NCBI GenBank assembly: GCA_004380135.1
Contig: QXCR01000200.1
Coordinates: 1 to 43,355 of the forward strand
From: Stemphylium vesicarium
Taxonomy: Eukaryota; Ascomycota; Dothideomycetes; Pleosporales; Pleosporaceae
Reading direction: 5' to 3'
Length of the DNA: 43,355 nucleotides
Position numbers and translations under genes: made by a program. Positions 1 through 12,160 of the stretch are shown here, one piece after another. The notes under the pieces were generated by a model. That model did no database searches and was not told the origin of the DNA. It worked only from the letters and a program-made list of their open reading frames with translations. Every line of letters starts with the position of its first letter. The stretch's first letter is position 1.

Positions 1-524
1 CCTGGGTGGAGGAAGAAAATATGTTGTGTGTTGGCTGCCTGGATGCGATGGATGCGATGGATGCGATGGATGCGATGGATCCCCGACACCCGTAGACCTC
101 TCCTTCTGGGAGAAACGTGGGAAGTGTGGCTGGTGCAGCGGTCCACGCAGCGGTGCTGTCGACGCCGGCGCTAGGCCGCCTCTCCACCGCGCTGCAAAGA
201 GTACCAGTGCGCTCGCCAGTGCTTGGTGACAGCGGATGCTCTTAGGCCTGCCCTCCCAAACCCCCTATACAATCCAAGAAAACCAACTCTGTGACGTCGC
301 CTGTCTCTCTCACCTACCCGCACTGTCCGACCCGCCCACTCCATCTGATCTCACCTCCCCGACTAATCCCAGCATCGCACCCTCAGCCTTATAGGCGTGC
401 CGCATCCGACCCCATCCTAAACAAGAACACGTCCAACTGCCTGCTGCCCCTCCCTCTGCTGTGCCATGTCAAGCATTGTGACCCAATTTCTGCCTTCATG
501 AGCTGCTAGTAGGCGCGAGCAGCC
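1..524. other. Intergenic / upstream region of the Sec7 gene
   Basis: No gene is supported here. A 9-bp tandem repeat lies at 42-77 (listed separately). From about 290 to 520 the + strand is strongly pyrimidine-rich, as is usual for fungal promoters and 5' leaders just ahead of a start codon, so this is probably the promoter and 5' UTR of the gene starting at 525. Confidence 0.6.
42..77 (+). repeat. 9-bp minisatellite, four copies
   Basis: The unit GATGCGATG is repeated four times without mismatch (42-50, 51-59, 60-68, 69-77), followed by a partial fifth copy (GAT). The repeat is a multiple of three and open in frame, but no gene around it is supported. Confidence 0.9.
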
Positions 525-3500
525 ATGCCTCTGCGCTCCCTCCGCCCGAACCGTAGCGAACGAGACCTCAAGCGGCGGAGCACTCTCGATCCCGCCGGCC
601 TCTTCAGGCGCGGCGACAAGGACACGCGTTTTAACAAGTCGAGCGAGAACCTGGACCCAAGCCGGCTTGCCGCCTCTGAAGATGGTTGGCGTCCAGCTTC
701 CTCCGACATGGCGCGGCCCTCAACTGGCCATGATGATGACGACTCCCCGCCTTCTCCGCCCGTCCAAGACCACACCCCGAATACGAAGCGCTTCAGCCTG
801 ATGCGCTTTCGCCATGCCTCGGACTCGCAGCTCTCCACCAGGGCAAAGGAACATGCCACCCGGGACGAGGATGCACCGCCCGTACCTGCTGTGCCAACCA
901 ACACTGCGCGTACGTATAAGCCTTGCCCGTCGTCGTATATGCCTTACTGACCCACAGTCGTGACAGCGCCCGCCATAATCACCACCGCACCCACCGCCAC
1001 TGACCAAGAAGACCATGCCCGGCCTGCGCCCAAGAGAAGTCGCATGCAGCAGCTTGCGCTCCGAAGACGATCTTTTGACCCTAGTCTCGTCGAGAAACCG
1101 ACGACGTTGCGCAAGTCCATGGAAAAGAAGCGGAGGCCGCTGGGGTTTAAGAAGAGTCATGGCAATCTCATGGACGGCCTAAACGGCGAGACCGAGCGTT
1201 CTTCAACGAGCAGTCAGCGCCGGGCAGACGTGCTTGCCCAGTCACGCGCATCGGGGGAAAGCGCAAGCTCCCTGGCCCCTCCTGCCACCAGAGCCTCCGA
1301 GTCGTCGAGATCAGACGGAAGCTCCGGCGGACACATATCTTTCGAGCACACCCCGCGGCCAAACCATCCATCCCGAGTGGGCTCTGCACGATTTGGCTTT
1401 GGTCGCCGGAAGCAACGCGCATCCCTATTCCCCCTCCCTATGAAGATCGAGCCTCCACAGTTCCCCGACACCGCGCCTGCCACCCCGCGTGCCTCGACCG
1501 GCGGGAGGAGTTCTGCCTCGACCCAGCATTCACCCACCGGAAGCCCCCCATTGACTGCACGCCGCGTCGACAATGGAGAACCAGGGACACAAACGCCACC
1601 AGTCCCTACTGCATCGCAAGTTGCTCTAGCTGCTGGTGCTTTGAATTTGGCCTCACCTGGTTCAGGCACTCTCTTTCGCAACGATTCGTACAGGTCAACT
1701 CGCTCCGCTCGCTCGACGGGAAACAACAATGGCCAGCCGCACTTGGGGCTTAGGGGGCGCTCGTCGACAATGGGTTCATTAGGCGCGCGATCCGACGATG
1801 CTGGATCTCCTACACCACCCGGGGGCCCCAGCGGCAGGACTTCGACTTCGACTGCAGGGAGGAGCAGCTTTAGCAACCTCTTTGGCCTTAGCTCGAGATT
1901 TCGTCAGAACTCCGAGCCACACTCACCCCGCCATGGCTCACCTGCTCACGGTTTTTTAGGAAATTCCGGCCTGTCGTCCCATCAAAATTCCATGAACATC
2001 AGCCGAGAAACTCTCATACTGCCGGAGCGCGAAGAGGGCGAGACCCCGGGTCGGTACTTGGAACGGATCGAAGCGAACAACTTCGATAAGAGCGTCGTTG
2101 CGAGCTACCTCAGCAAGACAGACGATCAGTTCATGCTTGCGGTACTGCGAAGCTACATGCGGAAATTTGCTTTTTTCGGTGATCCCATCGACATGGCTAT
2201 ACGGAAATTGCTCATGCAAGTCGAGCTGCCAAAGGAAACGCAACAGATCGATCGCGTCCTTCAAGGCTTCGCTGATCGCTATCATGAGTGCAATCCCGGC
2301 ATCTACATCAACACAGGTAATGGTCGTCGTCATCTACTATATACAGACATTGCTGACTCATTACAGACAAAGCTTACTTCATCTCGTTCTCCATCATCAT
2401 CCTCCACACCGATGTTTTCAACAAGAATAACAAGCGAAAGATGCAGAGACCCGACTACATCAAGAATTCCTCGTGCGAAGGCGTCTCGGCTGACGTGTTA
2501 GGTTGCTTCTACGACAACATTGTTTACACCCCCTTTATTCATATCGAGGACGAGGTCGACCTAAAGAACATAACCTTGAAGAAAAGCAAAAGGACCGCCG
2601 TACTCAAGGGGCCCATGAACGATCCGGCGAGGAAAGCAGCAAAAGAGCCAATCGACCCATATACCTTGATTTTCGAGGGCAAGCTCGACGCGCTTCGTCC
2701 TACGATCCGAGACGTCATGCAACTGGACGATCCCTATAACTACACGGGAACTGCGGCAACACTAGATACTAAGAATATCTACAAGCTGTTCTCGAAATAT
2801 GGAGTGATCCAAATTGTGTCCTCAAGGTCAAGACCGGAAGCATTCATGTCAGAAGCTGCCCAGGAAAATCCGCTCGGTACTTCGGTCGGCATTGTTGAAA
2901 TGCCAGTCACCAAGGTCGGCGTTTTGTGGAGAAAGGATTCGAAGAAGAAGAAGGCGCGCTCTCCTTGGCAAGAGTGGGGTGCTGTACTCACGCGGTCGGG
3001 GTTGTCGTTGTTCCGGAATTCTACATGGACAAAGAACCTAATGACCCAACACGATCAACATCTAAAGCGCGGAGAGACTGGGCCGGTCGTGTTCCAGCCA
3101 GCACTCCCAGATTTCAAACAGGATCACATCATACCAATGGACGGCGCCGTTGCACTTGTGGACAACACTTATAGGAAACACAAGAACGCGTTCGTCATGT
3201 TTTCGAAATCGGGCGAAGAAACGTTCCTTGCCGATAGTGAGAAGGACCTGAACGAATGGCTTGGTGTGCTGAACTACACTGCTGCATTCGAGACGCTCGG
3301 TGTACGTTCAAGAGGCATGATTGGTGGACTGTATGAGGGGCAAAAAAGCCGGGGTATGAGGCGTCTAGAGTCTGCGCACTCAACCAAGACAATACCCACA
3401 TCTACTGGCGAGGTCACGATCCAAAGCGGGAAGATCGACAGCCAGTTTGCACAGCAGATGATGAACGCCCGGAAAGATCTGATGCAGGTGCGCATATCAG

Positions 3501-4948
3501 AATCCGAGGACAGGCTTACTTCAGCGATCAAAGAGCTAGAAGCACGCTTAAGGGATGCAAGACATCTTCAAATCCTTGCGCCTATACAGCCGAAGACCCG
3601 AGAACTCGTCATCCATGCTGCAGGGCGTTTGTCAGCCAAGCTGAAATGGACTCGCATTGAGATATGGCGGATGAAATGTCACCGCGACATTTTGGCGCAG
3701 GAATTAGAGGACGAAAAGCAAGGCGGAGTCGATAGGCATACACAGGCCGACCTGCCTACAGAGGTTTCCCAGCCACAACAAGCACAGCAGCCACAACTCT
3801 CTCCTCAGCAATCTCACAAAGGTTCTAAAGTGAGCGGCTTAGCAAGGTTAACTTCAAAGACCAGCTCACTAACCAGCGGTCATAAACCGGCCCCTCTTTC
3901 GCCTGGCTCACCGGCCCGGCCAGGGACCAAGTCTTCTCGGGATACTGACTTTGGTGGGGATGATGCCTTCAGAACGCCACCAGAGACATCCCGGCAATCA
4001 AGCCCCAACGACCCGTCAGCTCACTTCCACGCAGCTGCAATGTCATTAAGTCCTACAGTATCGGATCGTCGAAGCTCGTTTGCAAGCTCCTCTGCACAGT
4101 CTCCGAGAACGTGGGCTATGGAGCATCGGCCTTCTGTCTCAACAACGGGTGACGGCACTGTGGGCTCTGATTCCGACTCTGATTCTGATGATGGATCCCG
4201 TTATGCCACACCACCTCCGGGCGAGGCAGGAGACCTGGAACCCAAGACGCCAGAAGTATCGCCGACGGATGGGCCTCGAGCAGATGCTTCCATTGATTCC
4301 GACAGTGAACAAGCACTCGCTGCTTTGGCAGGCTCACCAAGATCACGAACCAAGCAGCGAAGAAGCTTACATCGAACTCTTCGAGAGTCGCGCGGTAGCT
4401 CAACACACCGTCGCACCCACAAAAGCCGAGACTCTGCGTCAACCATAGCCAGCGATGGCGCAGAGAGCGAGGGATTAGCGCGCGGCAAGGGCAGCTTTAC
4501 CGTTCACGGCAAGAAGGCATCCGTCATCCAGTTTGGTTCCGATTGGCACAATACCACGGCTGAAGAGCGGTTGAAGACAAAGAAGCAACTCCAAGAGGCA
4601 GCCGAAGCCGCATCTACTGATGAAAGAGATGGTAGCGTCAGTGGTGGGACGGTAACTGCATGGTCTCCAGGCAGCGATAGTAATGACCCACTCGTCATGC
4701 GAAAGCTCTCAGCAGATACCACAAAGCAACGACATGTATCATCCCAGACCATAACACCCGCCAACTTCCGCGAGTCATTCAAGATACCGGAATCCGACTC
4801 GGACAGCGCTTCCGACATGAGCGACATTGCCGAAGAGTCACCACTCAACCACCGAGCGTCCGGCGACCAGCACGCAGTAAAAGCCAACAGTCCCCTTGCT
4901 GAGAACGTGGAGCGGCAGGCGCAGAGCCCCAGGACGACCACAGTTTAG
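525..4948 (+). CDS. Sec7-PH domain Arf guanine nucleotide exchange factor
   Basis: Three exons (525-909, 958-2316, 2367-4948; introns of 48 and 50 nt) give 1,441 aa. The second intron lies inside the Sec7 domain; removing it restores the helix with IIILHTDVFNKNNKRKM, the typical Sec7 core. Sec7 spans about residues 480-640; the glutamic finger is E555 in LPKETQQIDR, so exchange activity on an Arf GTPase is expected. A PH domain follows at about 764-890 (starting KVGVLWRK), then a helical segment around 930-1040. The N-terminal 470 and C-terminal 400 residues are low-complexity, Ser/Pro-rich and probably disordered, with acidic Ser-Asp runs. The order Sec7, PH, helix with long disordered ends resembles fungal Syt1-like Arf GEFs acting at Golgi or plasma membrane; that assignment is inference. 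The ATG at 525 is the first in frame and follows a pyrimidine-rich leader. Confidence 0.92.
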
Positions 4949-6085
4949 CCTGAACTAGTTTATTCCTTCTTGCATTCATTTGGATTTCAAAAGTGGATTT
5001 ATAGCGTGCTAGCATCGCTTCAGCGGCCTCCCGTTTCTCCTTTATCGGTTTTACGCTCTTCTCAGGGCATGTGCGCACCTTCATCTGTAGCATGGCGTAC
5101 TTGGATATTGGAGTGAAACGCGACAGGGGCGCTTTGTATGCATAGATGGGCTCTCAGGGGCGGCGTTCTCCAGAGCACCAGGCACATTAAAGCGAAGTGA
5201 GGTTTGGAATAGTGCACATGACCGATACCAGGGCTGATGCTGTGATACGTTGAACGAGGTTTCGAGTAGCGAAGAAGAATTGATTGACTGTCTGATGTGT
5301 ATATCTTCGTGTAATCCTGATGCTGTGATTTGGACACGCTAGCGCACCTGTTAGTCAGCTATACCTGAGTAGCCTTCTATGCGCCTTCGCTCCTTCTTAC
5401 ACCTTGGTGCCACATACTAGCCCACCCGCTTTGTCCGCAAAAAGAGAAATGCGGTCCTCGTGATGCTCCTTCTGCAGACTTCATACAGTATTTACACGAG
5501 CTATTCTGTCTCGACTCCACGGCATTGAGCCACTCCTGCAAAGCTCCTCCTAGCCCCTCTCCTCTTGCCTCTCCAACAGCCAAGCTGCAGTGGCGCACCG
5601 TTTCGCATGAAGAAACTGTGCCTACGTCCCGAGGCTAAATCGGAAAACGCGATCTATTGGGGCGTGTTCCGAACATTTCGGCGCTCAGCAACCTGATTAG
5701 GTATAAGCGAGGCGAAAAGGTGCTCACGTCTCAAACGGTACGCGTCGCGGGACCAAACTTCAGAACGTGACAGCCCTGTCACTAGTCTCGCAACGCCTCT
5801 AGTGATACAGGTCGACCGCGAGATGGTGCCTTGTTATCCGTTACGCGCCTGATCATGGCATCTTCACAAAAGCAGAAGATGTGAGGCGTTTATATATAAG
5901 GGCGCGTTAATGTGCGCTGCTCAATTACTCTCTTCAGCGTTTCATTCCAGAAATTCCTTCCTTCAGTCAGTCGCTACGTTCTTTTTTACTACCCCTCCGG
6001 CTAGGGCTTTGACATTCATTACTTATCACTTTATCTTATACATATTTTCTATTCGTATATATACGACATTTGTATCAACTCGAAA
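4949..6085. other. Intergenic region between the Sec7 gene and the small secreted protein
   Basis: Short open frames occur on both strands but none has a recognisable domain, signal peptide or splice structure. The right-hand end (5890-6085) carries a TATA box and a pyrimidine-rich, AT-rich leader for the next gene. Confidence 0.6.
5891..5900 (+). promoter_or_regulatory. TATA box of the small secreted protein gene
   Basis: TATATATAAG lies about 190 bp before the ATG at 6086 and is followed by a T/C-rich leader. It is the clearest TATA element in the window and fits a gene with strong or inducible expression. Confidence 0.6.
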
Positions 6086-6670
6086 ATGTACACCAACGCC
6101 ATCACTACCCTCACGCTCCTGAGTGGTTTCGCTAGCGCCATGCCCGCAGCCATCATCGCGCCCCGTCAGGCCAACGCCTGCTTCGTCGTCGGCAATGAGC
6201 AACTCCCGGACTCCACCGCCGCCGTAGTCGAAGAGATAAAAAACAGTGTCACATGCTCCGACAGCGACACCACTATCGACAACGTCCCAGACGTAACCTC
6301 TGGTGGCCAAACTTTCTCTCAAATCGACTTCAGCTCCTCGGGCCAGACGCCTCTCGAATTCGCCCTCGGTCTCTTCCAAACCGCCGTCCCGCTCGCAGAC
6401 TCCAACCTCGAGGCCTTCACCGACGCCCGCAACGTCTACCTTGCCACCGAAGCCGGGATTCGTAGCACAGGCGGCCAGTTTCTGCCTATCAAGGTGCCCA
6501 AGTTCTTCATCGAGATGCAAATGTCGAGGATCCAAACTGCGAGGGGTGACCCGCCGACGGATCCGGCGCTGCAGGTTGACCACCTTAGGGATAAGGTTAC
6601 GCAGAATGGGGCGGGTGAGGATCAGGCGCTGCTAGATCAGGTGATTCAGTTGGCTACTCAGCTTCAGTGA
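6086..6670 (+). CDS. Small secreted protein, unknown function
   Basis: A single-exon gene of 194 aa. The N-terminus has a typical signal peptide (hydrophobic residues 5-18, probable cleavage near ASA-MP) followed by a short stretch ending in PRQ that may be a propeptide. The mature protein has only two cysteines, C32 and C57, which could form one disulfide. It is otherwise acidic to neutral, with a predicted helical C-terminal half. I do not recognise a named family; it looks like one of the conserved small secreted proteins of Pleosporales. The start is well placed: a TATA box is 190 bp upstream and this is the first ATG in the leader. It converges on the next secreted-protein gene, with 216 bp between their stop codons. 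Confidence 0.8.
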   Translation: MYTNAITTLTLLSGFASAMPAAIIAPRQANACFVVGNEQLPDSTAAVVEEIKNSVTCSDSDTTIDNVPDVTSGGQTFSQIDFSSSGQTPLEFALGLFQTAVPLADSNLEAFTDARNVYLATEAGIRSTGGQFLPIKVPKFFIEMQMSRIQTARGDPPTDPALQVDHLRDKVTQNGAGEDQALLDQVIQLATQLQ

Positions 6671-6886
6671 GGATGGATAGGGTGGAGTGCGGGGTGGATG
6701 GAAGGAAGGAAGGTCTTATTATACCCAGGTGGAGTTGACTGAGAGGGTGTTGGATGGGAGGAGTGAAGGGGCGTGGGTGCATGATTTTAGCGTGATACCC
6801 GTAGTCAAATTGATCGAATACCCAGTCCACGCAGCGATTTGCAGCTTTACTCATGATTTCACTTCGCACCCAGCCTTCTAGTTCCC

Positions 6887-7570
6887 TCACTGCCAAAACT
6901 CACAAAAGAAGCCTCGGTGATACATGAACCCATCATCCTTACACGTAACAGTCTTATCACTATACTGTGGATCCTGACCACAGCTATAGTGCTTGTTCCC
7001 CGGACACAACAGCTCCCCCGCATCATGTCCCGTCGATATGTACCAGCAGCCCCTCCGCCCGTCTTTGCGCTGGAAGTCGAATCGCATCTATCACCACGCA
7101 TCAGTCAAATGCCAGAAGTGCCTCCTTTGGATCCGACGTTCTTTATATCACGATATACCAAACGGCTAGGTTGAGGGTTGAACGTTTGACTTACCGGCCA
7201 AGGGAAAGGCGGGTGATTGATAGGTTCACGATCATATCCAACCGGGCCCTGCGTCGAAACAAGTTTGAACTTGTCATCGCCGCAGAGGTTTACGGCCACG
7301 CCGGATGGGCCTTGGTAGAAGACGTAATAGTAATTATCGTCGTCTTTTCGCATGACGATCTGGACGGAGTTGGGGTGCTGCGGGAGGGCGTACTGTGGGC
7401 TTGTTAGCGAGTGGGAATTGAAGTGGTGGGAGGTTGAGTTGAGTGGATAGGTGAGAACTAACTGGGGTTAACACAGAGGTTGCATTGGAAGAGTGGTGTA
7501 TAGCAGGTGCCGCGGTGGTTAGGCTGAGTAGGTAGAGCAAGAGGGTGAGGAAGGTGAGCCATGGTGCCAT
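6887..7570 (-). CDS. Small secreted cysteine-rich protein (effector-like)
   Basis: Three exons on the minus strand (7570-7463, 7392-7195, 7087-6887) joined by introns of 70 and 107 nt, all in phase 0, give 168 aa. The first exon encodes a strong signal peptide (LTFLTLLLYLLSLTTA, then AAPA). The mature part has six cysteines: one in the LCGDD segment and five in the last exon (GCW, LLC, YSC, VTC, FFC). It ends in a conserved-looking aromatic tail, FFCEFWQ. Donors GTTAGT and GTAAGT and acceptors CAG and TAG are clear. Size, secretion signal and an even number of cysteines fit candidate effectors or other apoplastic proteins, but I recognise no family. An upstream in-frame ATG at 7606 would put residues before the signal peptide, so I chose 7570. 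Confidence 0.75.
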
Positions 7571-9376
7571 ATTGGAGGAAGGTTGTTGTTGCAGTTTTGG
7601 GGTCAATGTAGGCGTTTAGGAGGGGCAGTAAGTAGCGGGTAGTAAGAACGATTCAGGGAAGGCAAGAGTGAGAAGCAGTCTTGCGACTTTACATCATCAT
7701 GTAACCACGGGGGCAATTGCGACGGCGCAAGTGAATGAACTGCTCGCAGAATGGAATGAGGCTAGCAATCACCGTTTGCCCGCCATTTGTGTAGTCAATA
7801 CAATGAGTGCTTATGCCAAGTGATGAAGTGAGGGAGTATGTCGTGATTGGAGCAAGCAACAATATGCCCCGCGCAAGGCAATGCGCGAGGTCATGTAGTG
7901 TAACAAAGTGAGGTAAGTGTGACTTTCCACCACAGCTCTAGTGATGACCACTATCGCACTCAATACTCATGTTTTTCCAGCGCCATCATGGCATAGTTCG
8001 TCCCGCTCGGAGATTGCTAGAGCATTGTCTCGCATTTCACGGTAGTACTGGCTGTGATTAGCTACATTTCATACAACGTTATAGATTCACAAAATTAATC
8101 TTAGCTCGAGAAGAAGGGTTTCCTTCAAGACAGGATCGTCATTGGAAGTTCCCCATGCCAAGTGATGGACTCGAGGGATTGTATCCAAGGGTCAAGGATC
8201 CCCAGTATTAGCGTGTGAGACCTTGGAGCACCTGCTCCACTAAAAGGCCGATTGTAAACGTGTTCGACTAACAACCTCTCTTCAATGAATATATCTCTGT
8301 GTCGCACCTAACATTTGCACGGCCGAAAAGCTCCAATCAACTATACAACCCAAAAGAGTCTTGTTTAAACTTGAAGAGCATATTCAGTCTCGGTAGACTC
8401 AATCCCCTTTAAGTAAACTCGGGGGTCAAGGGCTGTTTTACCCAGACGCTCAAGGCACGAACACATCTTATCGCTCTCCCCTAAGGCTGAGATGTCGTCT
8501 TAACCGCACCTGGCATTGGCACCGATGCTGACACTACCCTTGATTACGCGGACCGCGATCCTCTACCAGAATTTCCGTTTTAGAACGATATCTCAATAGC
8601 AATTGGATCTGCCTCCCCGAAGCGCGGAGTCTGGTGGAAATGCGCGTCGTCACCAAACAGATTCCCCCGAGTTGACGAGATTGCTTCGGATGTCGCCGCG
8701 ATCTGGACGAAGCCGAGGAATCGATGCGTCACATTCCGAGTATTCCGATTCCCCCAGCCTCGTCAATACGATGTAGTTAGACTGCAGCCAACCATCCGAT
8801 TGCGCGTCAGAAAGCAACCTCGAAGTTAAGGCCGTTAGCCACCATAGTATAAGTACTAGAGGATGTTAGGTTAGTAACGCGGTGAATAAGCCAAGCGCAT
8901 TGATCTTCCATCGCGATTTGGATAGTCACACAACACCGAATAACCCTGCGAATGGAGCCTTTCGCATTCAAAGTGCCATCAGCAAAGTCGCAAGTTCCTT
9001 GCTGAAACCCCAGATTTATCCTAGGTTTCGTGCTAAGCTTCGAACCTTAATAATCATGACGCTTCAACCGGCAACTTAATCTCAATGCGCTAGCACAATC
9101 CCAGATAAGATCTTCGAGTGTTTCTCGATTCTGGAAGGACTGATTGAGTCTGATGACTTACCGCTTACTGAACAGACGCCGAAACTAAGCACTTGAATAA
9201 TCAGCATCTGAGAGATCGACATGTGCTAAATCATGGAATTCCGCAGACCGCCTCTGTGAGTGCGTGTTGAGATGGGGAGTGAACTTGATATGTCTGGGGG
9301 AATCATAAGGACTTCGATTGATTCTAGAAAGAAAAGCGCTCATTGAATAACAGTAAAAGGCATGTGCCTCTTCATG
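7571..9376. other. Long intergenic region without a supported gene
   Basis: About 1.8 kb between two genes both read on the minus strand. The open frames (e.g. 8125-8307, 8882-9079) are short and look random. I see no rRNA, tRNA or transposon motif. The part next to 7571 should hold the promoter of the secreted-protein gene. Confidence 0.5.
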
Positions 9377-10495
9377 TCATTGCCAGTTTTGCTGACGTTC
9401 GTGATACCTCCCACATTGCGGATCCGACGACACCGACGAGGCACTCCCCCTCTCGATTTCCTGCCTGTCATGGGCAGCGGAGTGCGCCAGGATCTCTTTT
9501 CCGCTCTCAGCCAGGCTTTCCCTACTGTCTTGCCGGTTGTGGCTCTGCACCGTGAATTCTGTTGTCTTCACGACATGTGCTGGGTCCGATCCGTCGTTGG
9601 GTTTTCCACTGCTGACGTGCACCTCCCATTGATCATTGTCGTCGATACCCGTTGCTAACATGGAGCGTTGCACGACACTCTTTCCTCTAAGTGTCCCGAG
9701 TGCGAGGCCGCCGGACCGTATTGCGTTGTTGCTGTACGAGCTAGCGTTCCCGCTTCTAGCCGTTTTGGTCAACTTGACCAGGCGGTTGAGGATGCTGAAC
9801 TCGAGCTTGAGTTTGATGCTGTACACGAGCGGTTTCCATGAGGTCTGAATCTCGAAAAGGTCGGCGAATTCTAGACCTAATATACTGAAGTCGAGGAGGA
9901 TGACGAGAGCGTTGACCCAGAGGAGATGATGCAGAAGACTTCGGGTGCCGAGGTTGCCAATGGTGCGTTCAAGTCGGAGGAGTTTGGTCGTTTCGTACAC
10001 GTATAGGCCTGATATGACGAGTTCTTGGGCAATGAAGACGCTGAGCTGGATCCGTTCGTAGATCCTGTAGGGCCCTACGAATGGTTCTGGGTTGCTTGAG
10101 TTGGCGCCGTATACGAGGATGATGATCGGGATATGAAGCCAGATTGCATTCGTGATGATCATGAACAAGACGTATTTCAACCATCGAAGGTTGTGCATTA
10201 CGATGTGCAACCGTGAGTAGAGCACCACTGACTGCCCCGTAATCATCATACACCATCCAACGAGGATGAATGTTGCAAAAATATTCTTCTCTTGTATTTC
10301 GCCCAGGTGCATGAGGGTATAACCAATGGAGTTGAAAGCGATGCCCCATGTCGAAACCGTGAAGCTCCAGAAATAGAGCCCGCTGCGTCGCTTAAAAGAA
10401 GTGAAGATGTAGACATTAAGCTCGAGAAAGTTGTAAAACGCTATACTGAGAAACACTGCTGCGATGACCTTCAAAGCAGTTAGAGTGACTGCCAT
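9377..10495 (-). CDS. Seven-helix integral membrane protein, DUF7703-like
   Basis: An intronless frame of 372 aa from the ATG at 10495. Seven hydrophobic segments are visible, at about residues 3-27, 40-63, 71-95, 108-132, 146-170, 187-212 and 222-245. They are followed by a long hydrophilic Ser/Asn-rich cytosolic-type tail. Segments such as YNFLELNVYIF and RRSGLYFWSF match the fungal-specific DUF7703 group of predicted seven-helix proteins. These resemble GPCR-like receptors, but no ligand is known to me. The frame is open up to an ATG at 10741 (454 aa), but those extra residues look like translated leader, so I prefer 10495. The function is unassigned. Confidence 0.8.
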   Translation of the reverse strand: MAVTLTALKVIAAVFLSIAFYNFLELNVYIFTSFKRRSGLYFWSFTVSTWGIAFNSIGYTLMHLGEIQEKNIFATFILVGWCMMITGQSVVLYSRLHIVMHNLRWLKYVLFMIITNAIWLHIPIIILVYGANSSNPEPFVGPYRIYERIQLSVFIAQELVISGLYVYETTKLLRLERTIGNLGTRSLLHHLLWVNALVILLDFSILGLEFADLFEIQTSWKPLVYSIKLKLEFSILNRLVKLTKTARSGNASSYSNNAIRSGGLALGTLRGKSVVQRSMLATGIDDNDQWEVHVSSGKPNDGSDPAHVVKTTEFTVQSHNRQDSRESLAESGKEILAHSAAHDRQEIERGSASSVSSDPQCGRYHERQQNWQ

Positions 10496-12160
10496 GACAG
10501 GCAGAAGAAAGGGTCGTAAAAAGCAGTCGTAGATCAAGCGAAAGGTGGAATGTGTATGAGGGAACAGACCTGGGGATCGGCCTCCACTGTACTTCAGGAG
10601 CAGGCCACCTACCCACGTTTCGGCGTACGCCCGGTGGTACTCCCGTGGACTATAGAACCATGTAAAACTTCCATGTTCCCTCCATTTGCGTGCCGTACCT
10701 GCAGGGGGTGAGCGTGTAGTAATCGACGGCCCCAAGCGCATCCCGGTTCCATGTGAGAATCTGGTGGACAGGGAAATACCTTATGGCGCTATGGCGATCT
10801 TTCCACAGCATTTGGCTCGGGAAGAGCGGAATTCGCTGGAAGTGAGGGTTCACATTCTTGGCAACACATCACATTCGCTAAACGAAATGCTCCCATTCGT
10901 GGGTCCTCGCAGACCATGCAATCTTCGCCACCCCTGACGCGTTTGCAGATATCGGTCCTTCCAGTTGGGCCTCAGCCTCAGATATGAAGGGGTATGTGTT
11001 CCCTTCGCCTCGGTGAGGGCGCGGCTGGGCTCCGGAACCGGTACCTCCTAGTCTGGCGTCTGGTGTCCCGGGAAGCTTGGGGAGCTTTGGTTGTTCAAGC
11101 ATCGTATCATGGTCTGACTTCGGCCTTGTCTGCCAAGCCGATTGCTGGATTGATAGCATCGCGAGATACCCGCGGATGAGGTTGATCATTCCGATCCATT
11201 GGCACATGGGGACTGCCGATATGTCGATCTGCTGCTCATCACACGTGGGAGGTGCGCGTCGGCACACCTGCAGATGCACGAATGTATAAGCGTAAGCTGA
11301 CGCTGGGAACAAAGAACAAGGAGGCTCATGTCCTCCGTTCATCTGTCCCAAACTTCCGTATAATGCAAATTGTCTCTTGCAGCTCAGGCCTGCACAGCCT
11401 ACTGGCCTAATAACACGGAACTATGTCCCGAGCCGGGAGGATACCTGGCATGGTGGAAATGCAGGCGAGAGATTCCAGTCCCGCGTTGACGCGCCAAGGA
11501 GCCGTAATAGCGCCTTGGAATCGTTCAACTGCTCTGTCGCGGGAAAGCCGAATACGGTGGTCGCTTGTTGTATTGGACTAGAGGCTCGCGTCCGGGAAAG
11601 ACGTGACATACGGTTTGCGGACGCGACGGGCGGGCATGCCATTGCTAAACTTTGTCCAGCCCCAGACGCAGGGGCTACTGCATCGCGTGCTGTTTTGACT
11701 GGTTTCGAGGCGACATGTCAGTCACAGGGTGCAGGAGCCGGCGGATGTACGAGGGGAAGTTTGTCCCATGGGGTCGTGCCAAAGACGTGATCTTCGGCCC
11801 TTCTCGCACGCCGGCCATCTTGGCAATAGTCGCTAGAGCCAATACTAAGCGCAGCTGCGCTCTCCGCCCCTGCCAATTTGATTCGCCGTCCGCATTTCTA
11901 AAGCCAGCATGGAAGCTGTGAGGCAGTAGCGGTCTGTATGTTATGCAGCATTGGTATGAGGCTTGAGGATACGGATTCACCCCTGTTGCGGTTGACAGTT
12001 TGAGTGGCATTTTCTTCACGAACGATTGGTGATGGAGAGTTCCAGAGTGATTGACATTATATTACGTTTTGGTACTTTTGAGTCGTGAGACACTTTAACA
12101 CTGTTGACCATCTGCATTGGCATACCCACTTGGCAGGTTCAACATGCGAAGGCGCAGCAT
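10496..12160. other. Intergenic region with weak open frames
   Basis: About 1.7 kb. The minus-strand frame 10878-11351 (157 aa) and plus-strand frame 11377-11790 (137 aa) are open, but neither shows a domain, a signal peptide or a believable splice pattern. The sequence near 10496 is probably the leader of the DUF7703-like gene. Confidence 0.5.

Noticed and set aside
1214..1876. Long antisense frames within the Sec7 gene
   Set aside because: They arise from the GC-rich, Ser/Pro-coding exon on the other strand; the sense frame has clear domains.
10878..11351. 157-codon minus-strand open frame
   Set aside because: No domain, signal peptide or splice signals, and composition like random translation; not enough to call a gene.
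11377..11790. 137-codon plus-strand open frame
   Set aside because: No recognisable features and an unlikely amino-acid composition; treated as chance.
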